A program made the position numbers and the translations under genes. Of a DNA stretch of 25,945 bases, positions 4,822 to 12,043 are shown in pieces (the first letter of the stretch is position 1; each line of letters starts with the position of its first letter). The stretch is from a virus, in the IMG/VR virus record IMGVR_UViG_3300032676_000168, positions 1 through 25,945 of that record; one strand, given 5' to 3'. The notes beneath the pieces were generated by a model. The model was given only the letters and a program-made list of their open reading frames with translations, was not told the origin of the DNA and did no database searches.

Positions 4822-6067
4822 ATTTCCTGTAAAACTGGAATGTCTGTTTAAAAAGAGCAGATATAAGGTTTTATGGGGAGGCAGGGGAGGAGCAAAGTCT
4901 TGGGGAATTGCTCGAGCTTTGCTTATCTTAGGCACAAAAAGCCCATTGCGCATATTATGTGCTCGAGAGTTTCAAACTTCAATCAAAGATTCAGTACACA
5001 AATTATTAAGTGACCAGGTGGTTGCGCTTGGTTTAACTGATTTTTACGAGGTAATTGACAGAACCATTAGGGGTAAAAACGGCACTGAGTTCAATTTTGT
5101 TGGGCTAAAAAACAATGTAGCAAACGTAAAATCATATGAAGGCATCGATATTTGTTGGGTGGAGGAAGCACAAACGGTAAGCTCTAGGTCTTGGGATGTG
5201 CTTGTGCCAACTATTCGCAAGGAAGGCTCAGAAATATGGATTAGTTTTAATCCTGAATTGGAATCGGATGCAACCTACCAGCGTTTTATATTGCATAAGC
5301 CTGAAAATGCTTTAATACAAAAGATTAATTGGTCAGATAATCCTTGGTTTCCTGAGACGCTAAACATGGAGCGTTTGACGTTAAAAAGTCGTGACCCAGA
5401 GGCATACAACACAGTTTGGGAAGGACTTTGCAGGCAGACTGTGGATGGAGCTGTATTTGCCAGAGAAATGCAAATGGCAGAGCTGGAGGAAAGAATCACT
5501 AAAGTCAGGTATGACCCTACCAAGCCAGTGCATGCTGTGTTTGACCTTGGCTGGGCAGATTCCACATCCATCTGGTTTGTCCAGTTCATAGCTCAGGAAA
5601 TCAGATTTATTAGGTACATAGAGGATAGTCAGCAGACTATGAGTTATTATCTGGCACTGATGCAAACCTTTGGATATGTCTATGACACACTCTGGTTACC
5701 ACATGATGCACAGAACAAAACACTGGCAGCTCAGGGCAGAACCATAGAAGAAATTGTCAGAAATTCAGGGTTCAAGACCAAAATAATCCCAAGAACTAGC
5801 ATTGTGGACTCTATTAATGCCTCCAGAACCATGTTCAGGAACTGCTTTTTTGATAGGGATAATTGCTATGATGGTTTGCAATGTCTCAGGCATTACAAGT
5901 ATGAAGTTGACCCAGAGACAAAGGCTTTTAGTAAAAACCCACTCCATGACCAGTATTCACATGGAGCTGATGCTTTTCGCATGGTTGCTTTAGGTGTTCA
6001 AGAGACTAGACCAAGAAGACCAAAGCAAGTAAACTATGCACCACCACAATCATGGATGGCACTATAA
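4799..6067 (+). CDS. terminase large subunit (packaging ATPase/nuclease)
   Basis: The 422-residue protein powers DNA packaging and cuts the concatemer. The ATPase part has Walker A GGRGGAKS (27-34), Walker B IDICWVEEA (116-124) and the coupling motif WISFNP near residue 150. The nuclease part has the first acidic motif FDLGWADST, a second in LPHDAQNK and a third in HDQYSHGADAFR near residue 390, the metal-binding acids of the RNase-H-like fold. The motifs match the PBSX/P22-type Terminase_3/6 group. All catalytic motifs look intact. Position after TerS and before portal is standard. The C-terminal RPRRPKQVNYAPPQSWMAL should be a portal- or TerS-contacting tail (inference). Confidence 0.93.
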   Translation: MLNLAQVEFPVKLECLFKKSRYKVLWGGRGGAKSWGIARALLILGTKSPLRILCAREFQTSIKDSVHKLLSDQVVALGLTDFYEVIDRTIRGKNGTEFNFVGLKNNVANVKSYEGIDICWVEEAQTVSSRSWDVLVPTIRKEGSEIWISFNPELESDATYQRFILHKPENALIQKINWSDNPWFPETLNMERLTLKSRDPEAYNTVWEGLCRQTVDGAVFAREMQMAELEERITKVRYDPTKPVHAVFDLGWADSTSIWFVQFIAQEIRFIRYIEDSQQTMSYYLALMQTFGYVYDTLWLPHDAQNKTLAAQGRTIEEIVRNSGFKTKIIPRTSIVDSINASRTMFRNCFFDRDNCYDGLQCLRHYKYEVDPETKAFSKNPLHDQYSHGADAFRMVALGVQETRPRRPKQVNYAPPQSWMAL

Positions 6068-6068
6068 C

Positions 6069-8174
6069 ATGGCACTTGACCCACTAGAAACAGATTATGA
6101 TCCCATCATAGATGAGGCAAAACAATTCTTGAAGTTTGCTAATGATGCAGACACAATGAATAGGCAGGAGGCTTTGGAAGACCTCAAGTTTGCTAGTGGG
6201 GGCGATCAATGGCCGGTTGACCTGCAGAATTCAAGAAACCTTGAGTCCAGACCAGTTCTAACCATTAACAAGCTAGATGGCTATTGCAGGCAAGTCACTA
6301 ACCAGCAAAGACAGCAAAGACCCAGAATTAGGGTTCATGCCACAAATACTGTGGAAGATGCTGCAGATGCCAAAGTCATCCAAGGCATGGTCAGGCACAT
6401 AGAAGTTAACTCCAATGCTGATAATGCCTATGACAATGCTTATAACTATGCAGTCAGGATGGGATGGGGATACTTAAGGGTTGACCACAGATATGTAAGG
6501 GAAGATTCTTTTGACCAAGAGCTATTCATTGACCCTATTGATAACCCATTTACAGTCTATTTAGACCCAAATTCAATTGCAGTGGATGGCTCAGACCAGG
6601 AAAGATGCCTGATTACATCCATGATGCCAAAGTCTGTGTTCAAGGAAATGTATCCAGATGCACAAGACACTTCATTCACATCCAGAGGTACTGGGGATAC
6701 CCAAAGTGAATGGATTACTAGGGAAGATATTAGAGTTGCTGAATACTTTTACACAGTTAGAGAGAAAGCCAAACTATATTTATTAAGTGATGGCTCTGCA
6801 AGGTTTGCTGATACTAAAGACTTTTTTGAAAGAATTGGCAAAGCTGGTCTAGAAATAGTGGATGAAAGACCTAGTGTCAAAAAGACAATCAAGTGGAAAA
6901 AGCTAACAGCAATTGAAGTGCTGGAGGAGAAGGACTGGCCGGGGTACTACATCCCAATTGTCCCAGTCTATGGCAGGCATGTAGTGATTGGAGACAAGAG
7001 AAAGAAATTTGGCATGGTCAGACACGCTAAGGATGCCCAGAGAATGTACAACTTCTGGGTTACATCCATGACTGAGTCTGTGGCATTAGCTCCAAAGGCG
7101 AAATGGGTGATGGCTGAAGGACAAGATGAGGGTCATGAGTTGGATTGGGCAAGTGCTAATATCAAATCAATGGCTACTTTGAGATACAAACAGACAGATA
7201 TTGATGGCAACCCAGCTCCTCCTCCAATTAGGATGCAACCAGAGCCTCCTCCTACTGGCATATTGACCGCTGCCCAAGAGATCAATCAGGACATGGCAAC
7301 CATTATTGGAATCTATGACCCATCACAGCAACTCCAGGGCAATATGTCTGGCAAGGCTTTAAATGGTCAGCAAATGCAAGTGGATTTGACCAATTTTGAC
7401 CTCTATGACAATCTAACCAAGTCAATTTGCCATGTTGGCAAGATACTTTTAGACCTAATTCCCAAGATTTATGACACTGAAAGGGTTATGAGGATTATTG
7501 GGGATGATGGAAAGCCAGAACTTTTGACCATTAATCAGCTAAGTGCTGTGGGCAGGGTGCTTAATGATGTAACTGTAGGGCAGTATGATGTGGTGATGGA
7601 GACTGGTCCAGGCTACAACAGTAAGAGACAAGAGGCTGTGGATGCCATGATGCCTTTACTTGCCAAGCCTGAGCTATTTAATGTGGCTGGAGACTTGGTG
7701 TTTAGGAATATGGACTTCCCAGGAGCTGAGACTATTGCTGATAGACTAGCGGCCATGAACCCACTTAGCCAAATTGATGAGCACTCTGAAATTCCTCCAC
7801 AAGCTCAGATGATGATTAAACAAGGTCAGGCTCAAGTCCAGCAACTAACCCAACAATTGCAAGCTATGCAACTGGCTATGAAACAAAGACAAGATATTGA
7901 GCAAGTTAAGCAACAGGCTGAGACTCAAAGAGAGTTGATGAGACAGACAACCAAAGCTCACAATACAGAATCTATGCTTCAAGCTAGAGTCCATGATGTG
8001 AATACCAAGGCTATAACTAGCCAAAACAGAGTAGAAATTGAGGCAATTTCAGATATGTTATTGCATCACATGGATACTGCAAGGCTAGAAAAAGAAATAG
8101 CTATGAGAAATCAAGAGCAATATCAAGCAATTGCACAGGCTGACCAGTCCATTATGCCTAATCAGCAACAATAA
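6069..8174 (+). CDS. portal protein, P22 gp1-like
   Basis: At 701 residues this is close to the P22 portal (725). A portal is a 12-fold ring through which DNA enters and leaves the head. Seen here are FASGGDQWP near residue 40, RPVLTINKLDGYCRQVTNQQ and NAYNYAVRMGWGYLRVDHRY, followed by an Asp/Pro-rich wing, then the MSGKALNGQQMQVDLTNFDLYDNL clip/stem region. The C-terminal 100 residues are Gln-rich and helical (QVQQLTQQLQAMQLAMKQRQ and on), as in the long barrel of P22-type portals. ATG 6069 is chosen over an in-frame ATG at 6036 because the latter would overlap the terminase gene and add His-rich residues. Promoter sequences begin directly at its stop. Confidence 0.9.
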   Translation: MALDPLETDYDPIIDEAKQFLKFANDADTMNRQEALEDLKFASGGDQWPVDLQNSRNLESRPVLTINKLDGYCRQVTNQQRQQRPRIRVHATNTVEDAADAKVIQGMVRHIEVNSNADNAYDNAYNYAVRMGWGYLRVDHRYVREDSFDQELFIDPIDNPFTVYLDPNSIAVDGSDQERCLITSMMPKSVFKEMYPDAQDTSFTSRGTGDTQSEWITREDIRVAEYFYTVREKAKLYLLSDGSARFADTKDFFERIGKAGLEIVDERPSVKKTIKWKKLTAIEVLEEKDWPGYYIPIVPVYGRHVVIGDKRKKFGMVRHAKDAQRMYNFWVTSMTESVALAPKAKWVMAEGQDEGHELDWASANIKSMATLRYKQTDIDGNPAPPPIRMQPEPPPTGILTAAQEINQDMATIIGIYDPSQQLQGNMSGKALNGQQMQVDLTNFDLYDNLTKSICHVGKILLDLIPKIYDTERVMRIIGDDGKPELLTINQLSAVGRVLNDVTVGQYDVVMETGPGYNSKRQEAVDAMMPLLAKPELFNVAGDLVFRNMDFPGAETIADRLAAMNPLSQIDEHSEIPPQAQMMIKQGQAQVQQLTQQLQAMQLAMKQRQDIEQVKQQAETQRELMRQTTKAHNTESMLQARVHDVNTKAITSQNRVEIEAISDMLLHHMDTARLEKEIAMRNQEQYQAIAQADQSIMPNQQQ

Positions 8175-8203
8175 TTGACAGCCTTATGATTTTGGGTTAT
8201 ATT
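8175..8203 (+). promoter_or_regulatory. strong sigma70-type promoter before scaffold and coat
   Basis: TTGACA (8175-8180) is a perfect -35, TATATT (8198-8203) is a five-of-six -10, and the spacer is 17 bp. TGATTTTGGG (8187-8196) just upstream of the -10 echoes TGATTTGGG at 27-35. It begins right after the portal stop and lies outside any supported gene, which makes chance unlikely. It would raise scaffold and coat expression above that of portal. Confidence 0.75.
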
Positions 8204-8245
8204 GCCCACAAACCTTACTGGTGAGGCACACCAGGCAAAATACTT

Positions 8246-8250
8246 GAGGA
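8246..8250 (+). promoter_or_regulatory. ribosome binding site fixing the scaffold start at 8256
   Basis: GAGGA stands 5 bases before ATG 8256. The longer in-frame TTG start at 8202 overlaps the -10 box, so it could not be on this promoter's transcript. Confidence 0.7.
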
Positions 8251-8255
8251 AACTC

Positions 8256-9167
8256 ATGAGTGATAGACAAGCAAGTAATATAATTACTTCAGAAAATTCA
8301 GGTGATTTTTATGCCAACAAACTTGGTTTAGCTGATTCCCCTAGTCCTGAACCTGCAGAGACTCCCTCACCAGAGGTTGAGCAACCTGAGCTGACAGAGA
8401 CAAAAGAAGAACAGAGTTTACCAGAGGCAAAAGAGGAAACCAAACCAGCAGAGGAAAGTGCTAGAAAGCCCAAACTTGAAAAAAGGTTTGATAAAGTCAT
8501 CAAAGAAAGGGAACTTGCCAGAGCTGAGGCTCAAAAGGAAAGGGAACAGAGAGAGGCTTTAGAAAACAGGCTAAAGGAACTTGAACAGGCATCTAAGCCA
8601 CAAGTGGCAGAAAATCCTGATAAAGAACCACAGCCTAGTGACTTTACTGATGCATTTGAGTATGCAAAGGCATTAGCAAAGTACTCTACTGAAAAGGCAT
8701 TAAAAGATAGAGATGTAGTTGAAAAGCAAAAGCAGGTTCAAGTTGAGAGAGAAAAGATGATGACATCTTGGAACTCTAAGCTAGAGCAAGCAAAAGCAGA
8801 GTTACCAGACTATGATGATATGGTTGCATCTTCAGATGTAGTTGTATCAGACCAAGTTAGGGATGCAATTTTGGAAAGTGATGTAGGACCAAAGATTCTT
8901 TATCACCTTGCAGAAAACCCAGAGGTAGCTGAAAAAATCAGTGGCATGTCTTTGATTAGTGCCTTGAGAGAGATTGGGAAGTTGGAGGCTAGATTTGACA
9001 AGCCTGCTGAAGCACAAAAGCCTGCTGTGAGAAAGAGCAATGCACCAGCACCTATTAATCCTATTAGAGGGGGTTCTAATGTTGAAGTGCCAATAGATTC
9101 AAATGGGAATTTTAATGGTACTCCAGCACAATGGAAAGAACTCAGGAAAGCAGGAAAGATAAGGTAA
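8256..9167 (+). CDS. scaffolding protein candidate
   Basis: The 303-residue protein is acidic and lacks Cys. It has a Glu/Pro-rich disordered N-terminal third (PEPAETPSPEVEQPELTETK), then a long charged helix at about residues 68-118 with heptad spacing (KRFDKVIKERELARAEAQKE). The centre has helices with PQPSDFTDAFEYAKALAKYS, and the end has WKELRKAGKIR, a short basic helix like the coat-binding tail of P22 scaffold. Placement between portal and coat is exactly that of P22 gp8, also 303 residues long. Identification rests on composition and position, because scaffolds diverge too fast to recognise by motif. A separate protease or fusion is not visible. Confidence 0.75.
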   Translation: MSDRQASNIITSENSGDFYANKLGLADSPSPEPAETPSPEVEQPELTETKEEQSLPEAKEETKPAEESARKPKLEKRFDKVIKERELARAEAQKEREQREALENRLKELEQASKPQVAENPDKEPQPSDFTDAFEYAKALAKYSTEKALKDRDVVEKQKQVQVEREKMMTSWNSKLEQAKAELPDYDDMVASSDVVVSDQVRDAILESDVGPKILYHLAENPEVAEKISGMSLISALREIGKLEARFDKPAEAQKPAVRKSNAPAPINPIRGGSNVEVPIDSNGNFNGTPAQWKELRKAGKIR

Positions 9168-9197
9168 ACAATTTTTTAATCTTAAAAGGAAATCAAA

Positions 9198-10442
9198 ATG
9201 GCAAATAATTTGCTAACAATATCCAAGATCACCAATGAAGCGTTGATGGTTTTGGAAAACGAGCTCACATTTTCAAGCGAAGTTGATCGCAACTATGACG
9301 ACCAGTTTGCCGTAGTTGGTGGCAAAATCGGGAATACTGTGAATGTCCGCAGACCGGGTAGGTTCATCGGGACAACCGGGCCGGCTTTGAACGTAGAAGA
9401 CTTCAACGAAACTTCAGTCCCAGTAACTCTCTCAACGCAGTTCCATGTGGATACACAGTTCACCACAGCTGACCTTGCACTATCTCTTGATATGTTTAGT
9501 GACCGCGTTTTAAAACCTGCGGTCGCTGCCGTAGCAAATAAGATAGATAGAGATGGTCTGACAATGGCGGCTCTCCAAACAGCTAATATTGTTGGAACTG
9601 CTGGTACACCACCGACAGGACTCATCACTTACCTAACTGCTGGTGCTTACTTGGATGCTGAAGGCGCACCAAGGGATGGCCGTAGAGCATGTATTGTTGA
9701 GCCTTTCACATCAGCAACTATTGTTGATAGCTTGAAGGGTTTGTTCATGCCGCAAGAGGCGATTGCGGAACAATACAGAAAAGGTTTGATGGGTCGTGAC
9801 TCAGCCGGTACAAACTGGAAATTGGACCAAAACGTCGTAAGCCAAACCTTTGGTAGCTACAGTGGTAACACATTGTCTGCTGACACTACAGCTCAAGTTG
9901 GTTACCTCTCAACTGGTTGGTCACAATACTCCACAATTCAGATCAAAGCATCATCTTCAAGCACATTAAATGCTGGTGATGTAATCCAAATTGCTGGTGT
10001 ATATGCAACCAACCCACAAAACAGACAGGCTTATGGCTCTGGCAAATTGCGTAACTTTGTAATTCAGTCCACAACAACAGTTGGAACTTCAGCTACAAAC
10101 ATTACAGTTGCTCCAGCAGTTATCATTGGTGGTCAGTTCCAAAACTCAATCATAATTGGTTCTACTTCTACTACAGCAGTGGTTACACCTTTCAACAACA
10201 CTGGAACACTATCTCCACAGAATATGCTTTTCCATAGAAATGCATTTACCTTGGCGGTAGCTGACCTGGAGTTGCCAGAGGGAGTCCACTTTGCAGGCAG
10301 AGCATCTGACAAAGAAGTTGGACTTTCCATGCGGGTTGTCCGCCAATACACAATTAATAACGATAGTATTCCTACTCGTTTAGATGTGTTGTATGGTTGG
10401 GCACCACTCTACCAAGAACTTGCTTGCAGAATCGCGGCTTAA
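9198..10442 (+). CDS. major capsid (coat) protein, P22 gp5-like
   Basis: The 414-residue protein (P22 coat: 430) has the P22-type HK97-fold signature. The N-terminus is NLLTISKITNEALMVLENEL, followed by a beta E-loop part with GNTVNVRRPGRFIGTTG, then TTADLALSLDMFSDRVLKPA and the long spine helix. Residues about 215-330 (through GDVIQIAGVYATNPQNRQAY) match the inserted I-domain of P22-like coats. It is preceded by AAAAGGA at 9184-9190, 7 bases from the ATG, one of the strongest ribosome sites in the window. GC is near 43 % in a sampled line, higher than most fibre genes, and codon use looks more selective (for example CGT/CGC, AAC), as expected for a highly made protein. Confidence 0.93.
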   Translation: MANNLLTISKITNEALMVLENELTFSSEVDRNYDDQFAVVGGKIGNTVNVRRPGRFIGTTGPALNVEDFNETSVPVTLSTQFHVDTQFTTADLALSLDMFSDRVLKPAVAAVANKIDRDGLTMAALQTANIVGTAGTPPTGLITYLTAGAYLDAEGAPRDGRRACIVEPFTSATIVDSLKGLFMPQEAIAEQYRKGLMGRDSAGTNWKLDQNVVSQTFGSYSGNTLSADTTAQVGYLSTGWSQYSTIQIKASSSSTLNAGDVIQIAGVYATNPQNRQAYGSGKLRNFVIQSTTTVGTSATNITVAPAVIIGGQFQNSIIIGSTSTTAVVTPFNNTGTLSPQNMLFHRNAFTLAVADLELPEGVHFAGRASDKEVGLSMRVVRQYTINNDSIPTRLDVLYGWAPLYQELACRIAA

Positions 10443-10468
10443 CCCATTAATTTAAAGGAAACTAAAAA

Positions 10469-10915
10469 ATGAGTAATCCCGGACCAGCAACCACAGTCAC
10501 AGCACATCCACAAAATGTAACCACTAATCAGGCTTTGCGTTTGATTGGTGTTGCCAAGGGTGTTAACCTTAATGCTGTGGCTTTCACACCAGTACCAGTT
10601 GTTAACTCAACTGCTTATTTGCCAAAAGAAATGATTGTTACCAATGTAAACAATGCAGGCTCTGTAGTTTCATTGTCAACATCAACAGCTTTGGGCATCA
10701 CAACCACAAATGCTGGATCACCCTCTAGCTTGTTTGGTGCTTTGACAACTGCACAAATCTCTGCATTGTCAACAGCAGTTTTAGGCACAGCTTATGTTGA
10801 TTCAAGTTCAACTAGCTTGGCTTATAACAACCAAACTTTATATGTTGATGTAACAGTTGCATCTGGTGCTACTGGTACAGGTGATGTATATGTTTATGGT
10901 TATGACTTTAGCTAA
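10469..10915 (+). CDS. small beta-rich virion protein, decoration candidate
   Basis: The 148-residue protein is rich in Thr, Ser, Val, Ala and Asn with very few charged residues. It has alternating polar and hydrophobic stretches (TAYLPKEMIVTNVNNAGSVV, NNQTLYVDVTVASGATG) that predict a beta-sandwich. The ribosome site AAAGGA (10454-10459) is similar in context to that of coat, and the gene ends directly before a strong terminator, so it is on the coat transcript and probably abundant. A head decoration or head-fibre protein would fit (inference). There is no signal peptide or membrane segment. Alternatively it is one of the fibre-associated small proteins that follow after the terminator. Confidence 0.6.
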   Translation: MSNPGPATTVTAHPQNVTTNQALRLIGVAKGVNLNAVAFTPVPVVNSTAYLPKEMIVTNVNNAGSVVSLSTSTALGITTTNAGSPSSLFGALTTAQISALSTAVLGTAYVDSSSTSLAYNNQTLYVDVTVASGATGTGDVYVYGYDFS

Positions 10916-10925
10916 AAAAGCTAAA
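10907..10925 (+). repeat. perfect inverted repeat across the stop codon
   Basis: TTTAGCT (10907-10913) pairs fully with AGCTAAA (10919-10925) around a 5-A loop, enclosing the TAA stop. It sits 12 bases before the terminator hairpin and has no T-run of its own. It may be a pause or RNA-stabilising hairpin, or chance in AT-rich DNA. Confidence 0.45.
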
Positions 10926-10937
10926 TAAATTGAAAGG

Positions 10938-10970
10938 GCTACTCCCAAAAGGGGTAGCTTTTTCTTTTTT
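10938..10970 (+). terminator. rho-independent terminator after the coat operon
   Basis: GCTAC (10938-10942) pairs with GTAGC (10954-10958) and CCC (10944-10946) with GGG (10951-10953), leaving a bulged T and an AAAA loop. A T-tract TTTTTCTTTTTT (10959-10970) follows at once. It separates head genes from fibre genes. No convincing promoter is visible before the next gene at 11006, so read-through probably supplies the downstream genes. Confidence 0.9.
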
Positions 10971-11005
10971 AAACAGTACAATTTAATAATCTTAAAGGAA
11001 AAATC

Positions 11006-11329
11006 ATGCCCTCAACCACAATATTGCGTGGAAATGTAAATGCATATTTCTTAGCAAATCCCACACTCACTCCATCAGCAGTAACTGGTACTTCAGCATC
11101 ACAAAGTTTCACAGTACCTGGTCTTTTGACAACTGATGTTACCAATGTTTCATTCAATGGTGGTGCTCAAACAGCAGGAATTGCAATTGCAAATGACTAT
11201 GTTTCTGCTACAAACACTTTGACAATTCAATTTGTGAACACATCTGGTTCTTCAGCAACTCCAGCATCAGGTTCATATCTAGTTGAAGTGCTTAGAAGTG
11301 ATGGTCCAATTCCTGTTAATGCAGTCTAA
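11006..11329 (+). CDS. small beta-rich virion-type protein, unknown function
   Basis: The 107-residue protein is Ser/Thr/Ala/Asn-rich with almost no charge (a few acids and two Arg). SQSFTVPGLLTTDVTNVSFN and TNTLTIQFVNTSGSSATP suggest short beta-strands in an Ig-like or jelly-roll sandwich, and the C-terminus SYLVEVLRSDGPIPVNAV is a final strand. The AAAGGA ribosome site lies 6 bases before the ATG within TTAAAGGAAA, a leader also used by coat and the preceding gene. As the first gene after the terminator, it may be a capsid-linked or fibre-linked small protein. I do not recognise it. Confidence 0.6.
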   Translation: MPSTTILRGNVNAYFLANPTLTPSAVTGTSASQSFTVPGLLTTDVTNVSFNGGAQTAGIAIANDYVSATNTLTIQFVNTSGSSATPASGSYLVEVLRSDGPIPVNAV

Positions 11330-11331
11330 TC

Positions 11332-11685
11332 ATGGCAAATACCAGTGTATACAGACCCATAGGGCAAACCTATGCTGTGGCAGTAACAACAACTGCAAGT
11401 AGTTCTTTAAGCATTGTCCCAGTTGGCAATGACCAAATTAACTACTGTGCATTTTTGAATACTGGCTCTACACCTATTGCTATTTCAATTGCTCCTTTAA
11501 ATCCTACAAGCATCACTCCAACTCCAGCAGTATTGCCTACAGCAGGAAACACTAGCACATCATTTGTGCTTGGTATTTCCATGTCTCAGCCTACTGTGAT
11601 TGCAGTGCCTGCTAATGGATTTAACTTGAGTGCAGTTGGAACAGCAAATACTTTATATGTAATGCCTGTGGCAGATCAATCATGA
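11332..11685 (+). CDS. small beta-rich virion-type protein
   Basis: The 117-residue protein begins only 2 bases after the preceding stop, without its own good ribosome site, so it is probably translated by coupling. It is rich in Thr, Ser, Pro and Ala, with IGQTYAVAVTTTASSSLSIV, NYCAFLNTGSTPIAISIAPL and a closing strand TANTLYVMPVADQS. This resembles small phage beta-sandwich proteins next to fibres. The residues 'FLNTGSTPIAI' recall secreted and viral beta-sandwich units in which the FxNxGxxPxxI turn repeats. Function is unknown, but a structural role is most likely given the operon. Confidence 0.6.
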   Translation: MANTSVYRPIGQTYAVAVTTTASSSLSIVPVGNDQINYCAFLNTGSTPIAISIAPLNPTSITPTPAVLPTAGNTSTSFVLGISMSQPTVIAVPANGFNLSAVGTANTLYVMPVADQS

Positions 11686-12041
11686 CAAACCAAGTAGCTT
11701 TTACAAACACAACTAACACTGTTCCTGTTACTACTTTCTCTACTCAGCCAGTTATAGCAAGTGGATTTGGTACTTCACCCACAATTAAAGGTGTAAGTCC
11801 AAATTGTTTTGCTGTGACTGTGGGTTCAGGAGGCGCGGCATCTGGGACACTCACACTCCCTCCAGCTCCAAATGGTTGGATGTGTATAGCTAATGATGTT
11901 ACCAATGGTTCAGGTATATTTTTGCAACAAACAGCTAGTAGCACCACATCAGTCACAATGACTGGTTATGGAATTACCACTGGACTTGCAACAAATATGT
12001 CTGCTGGTGATGTAATTGTTATGACTTGCACTGCATATTGA
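11682..12041 (+). CDS. small beta-rich virion-type protein (Gly-rich centre)
   Basis: The gene starts at the ATGA overlap with its upstream neighbour. The 119-residue product has a polar N-terminus (TNQVAFTNTTNTVPVTTFST), then VTVGSGGAASGTLTLPPAPN, WMCIANDVTNGSGIFLQQTA and VTMTGYGITTGLATNMSAGD, VIVMTCTAY. The SGTLTLPPAPNGW...ANDVTNGS...GDVIVMTCTAY layout looks like a known small phage fibre-linked family whose members end in such a strand, but I cannot name it. Charged residues are nearly absent. It is probably a structural component placed beside the large fibre that follows. There is no catalytic signature. Confidence 0.6.
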   Translation: MTNQVAFTNTTNTVPVTTFSTQPVIASGFGTSPTIKGVSPNCFAVTVGSGGAASGTLTLPPAPNGWMCIANDVTNGSGIFLQQTASSTTSVTMTGYGITTGLATNMSAGDVIVMTCTAY

Positions 12042-12043
12042 TT

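Noticed and set aside
8202-8255. TTG start extending the scaffold candidate upstream
   Set aside because: The TTG overlaps the -10 box of the promoter, while GAGGA and ATG 8256 form a proper start.
9293-9628. Minus-strand open frame of 111 codons inside the coat gene
   Set aside because: The coat protein on the + strand is unambiguous. The antisense product has no recognisable fold or upstream signal.
10971-11005. Possible promoter after the terminator (TACAAT at 10977-10982 and AATAAT at 10985-10990)
   Set aside because: Neither -10 has an acceptable -35 at 16-18 bp; the matches are no better than expected in AT-rich DNA.
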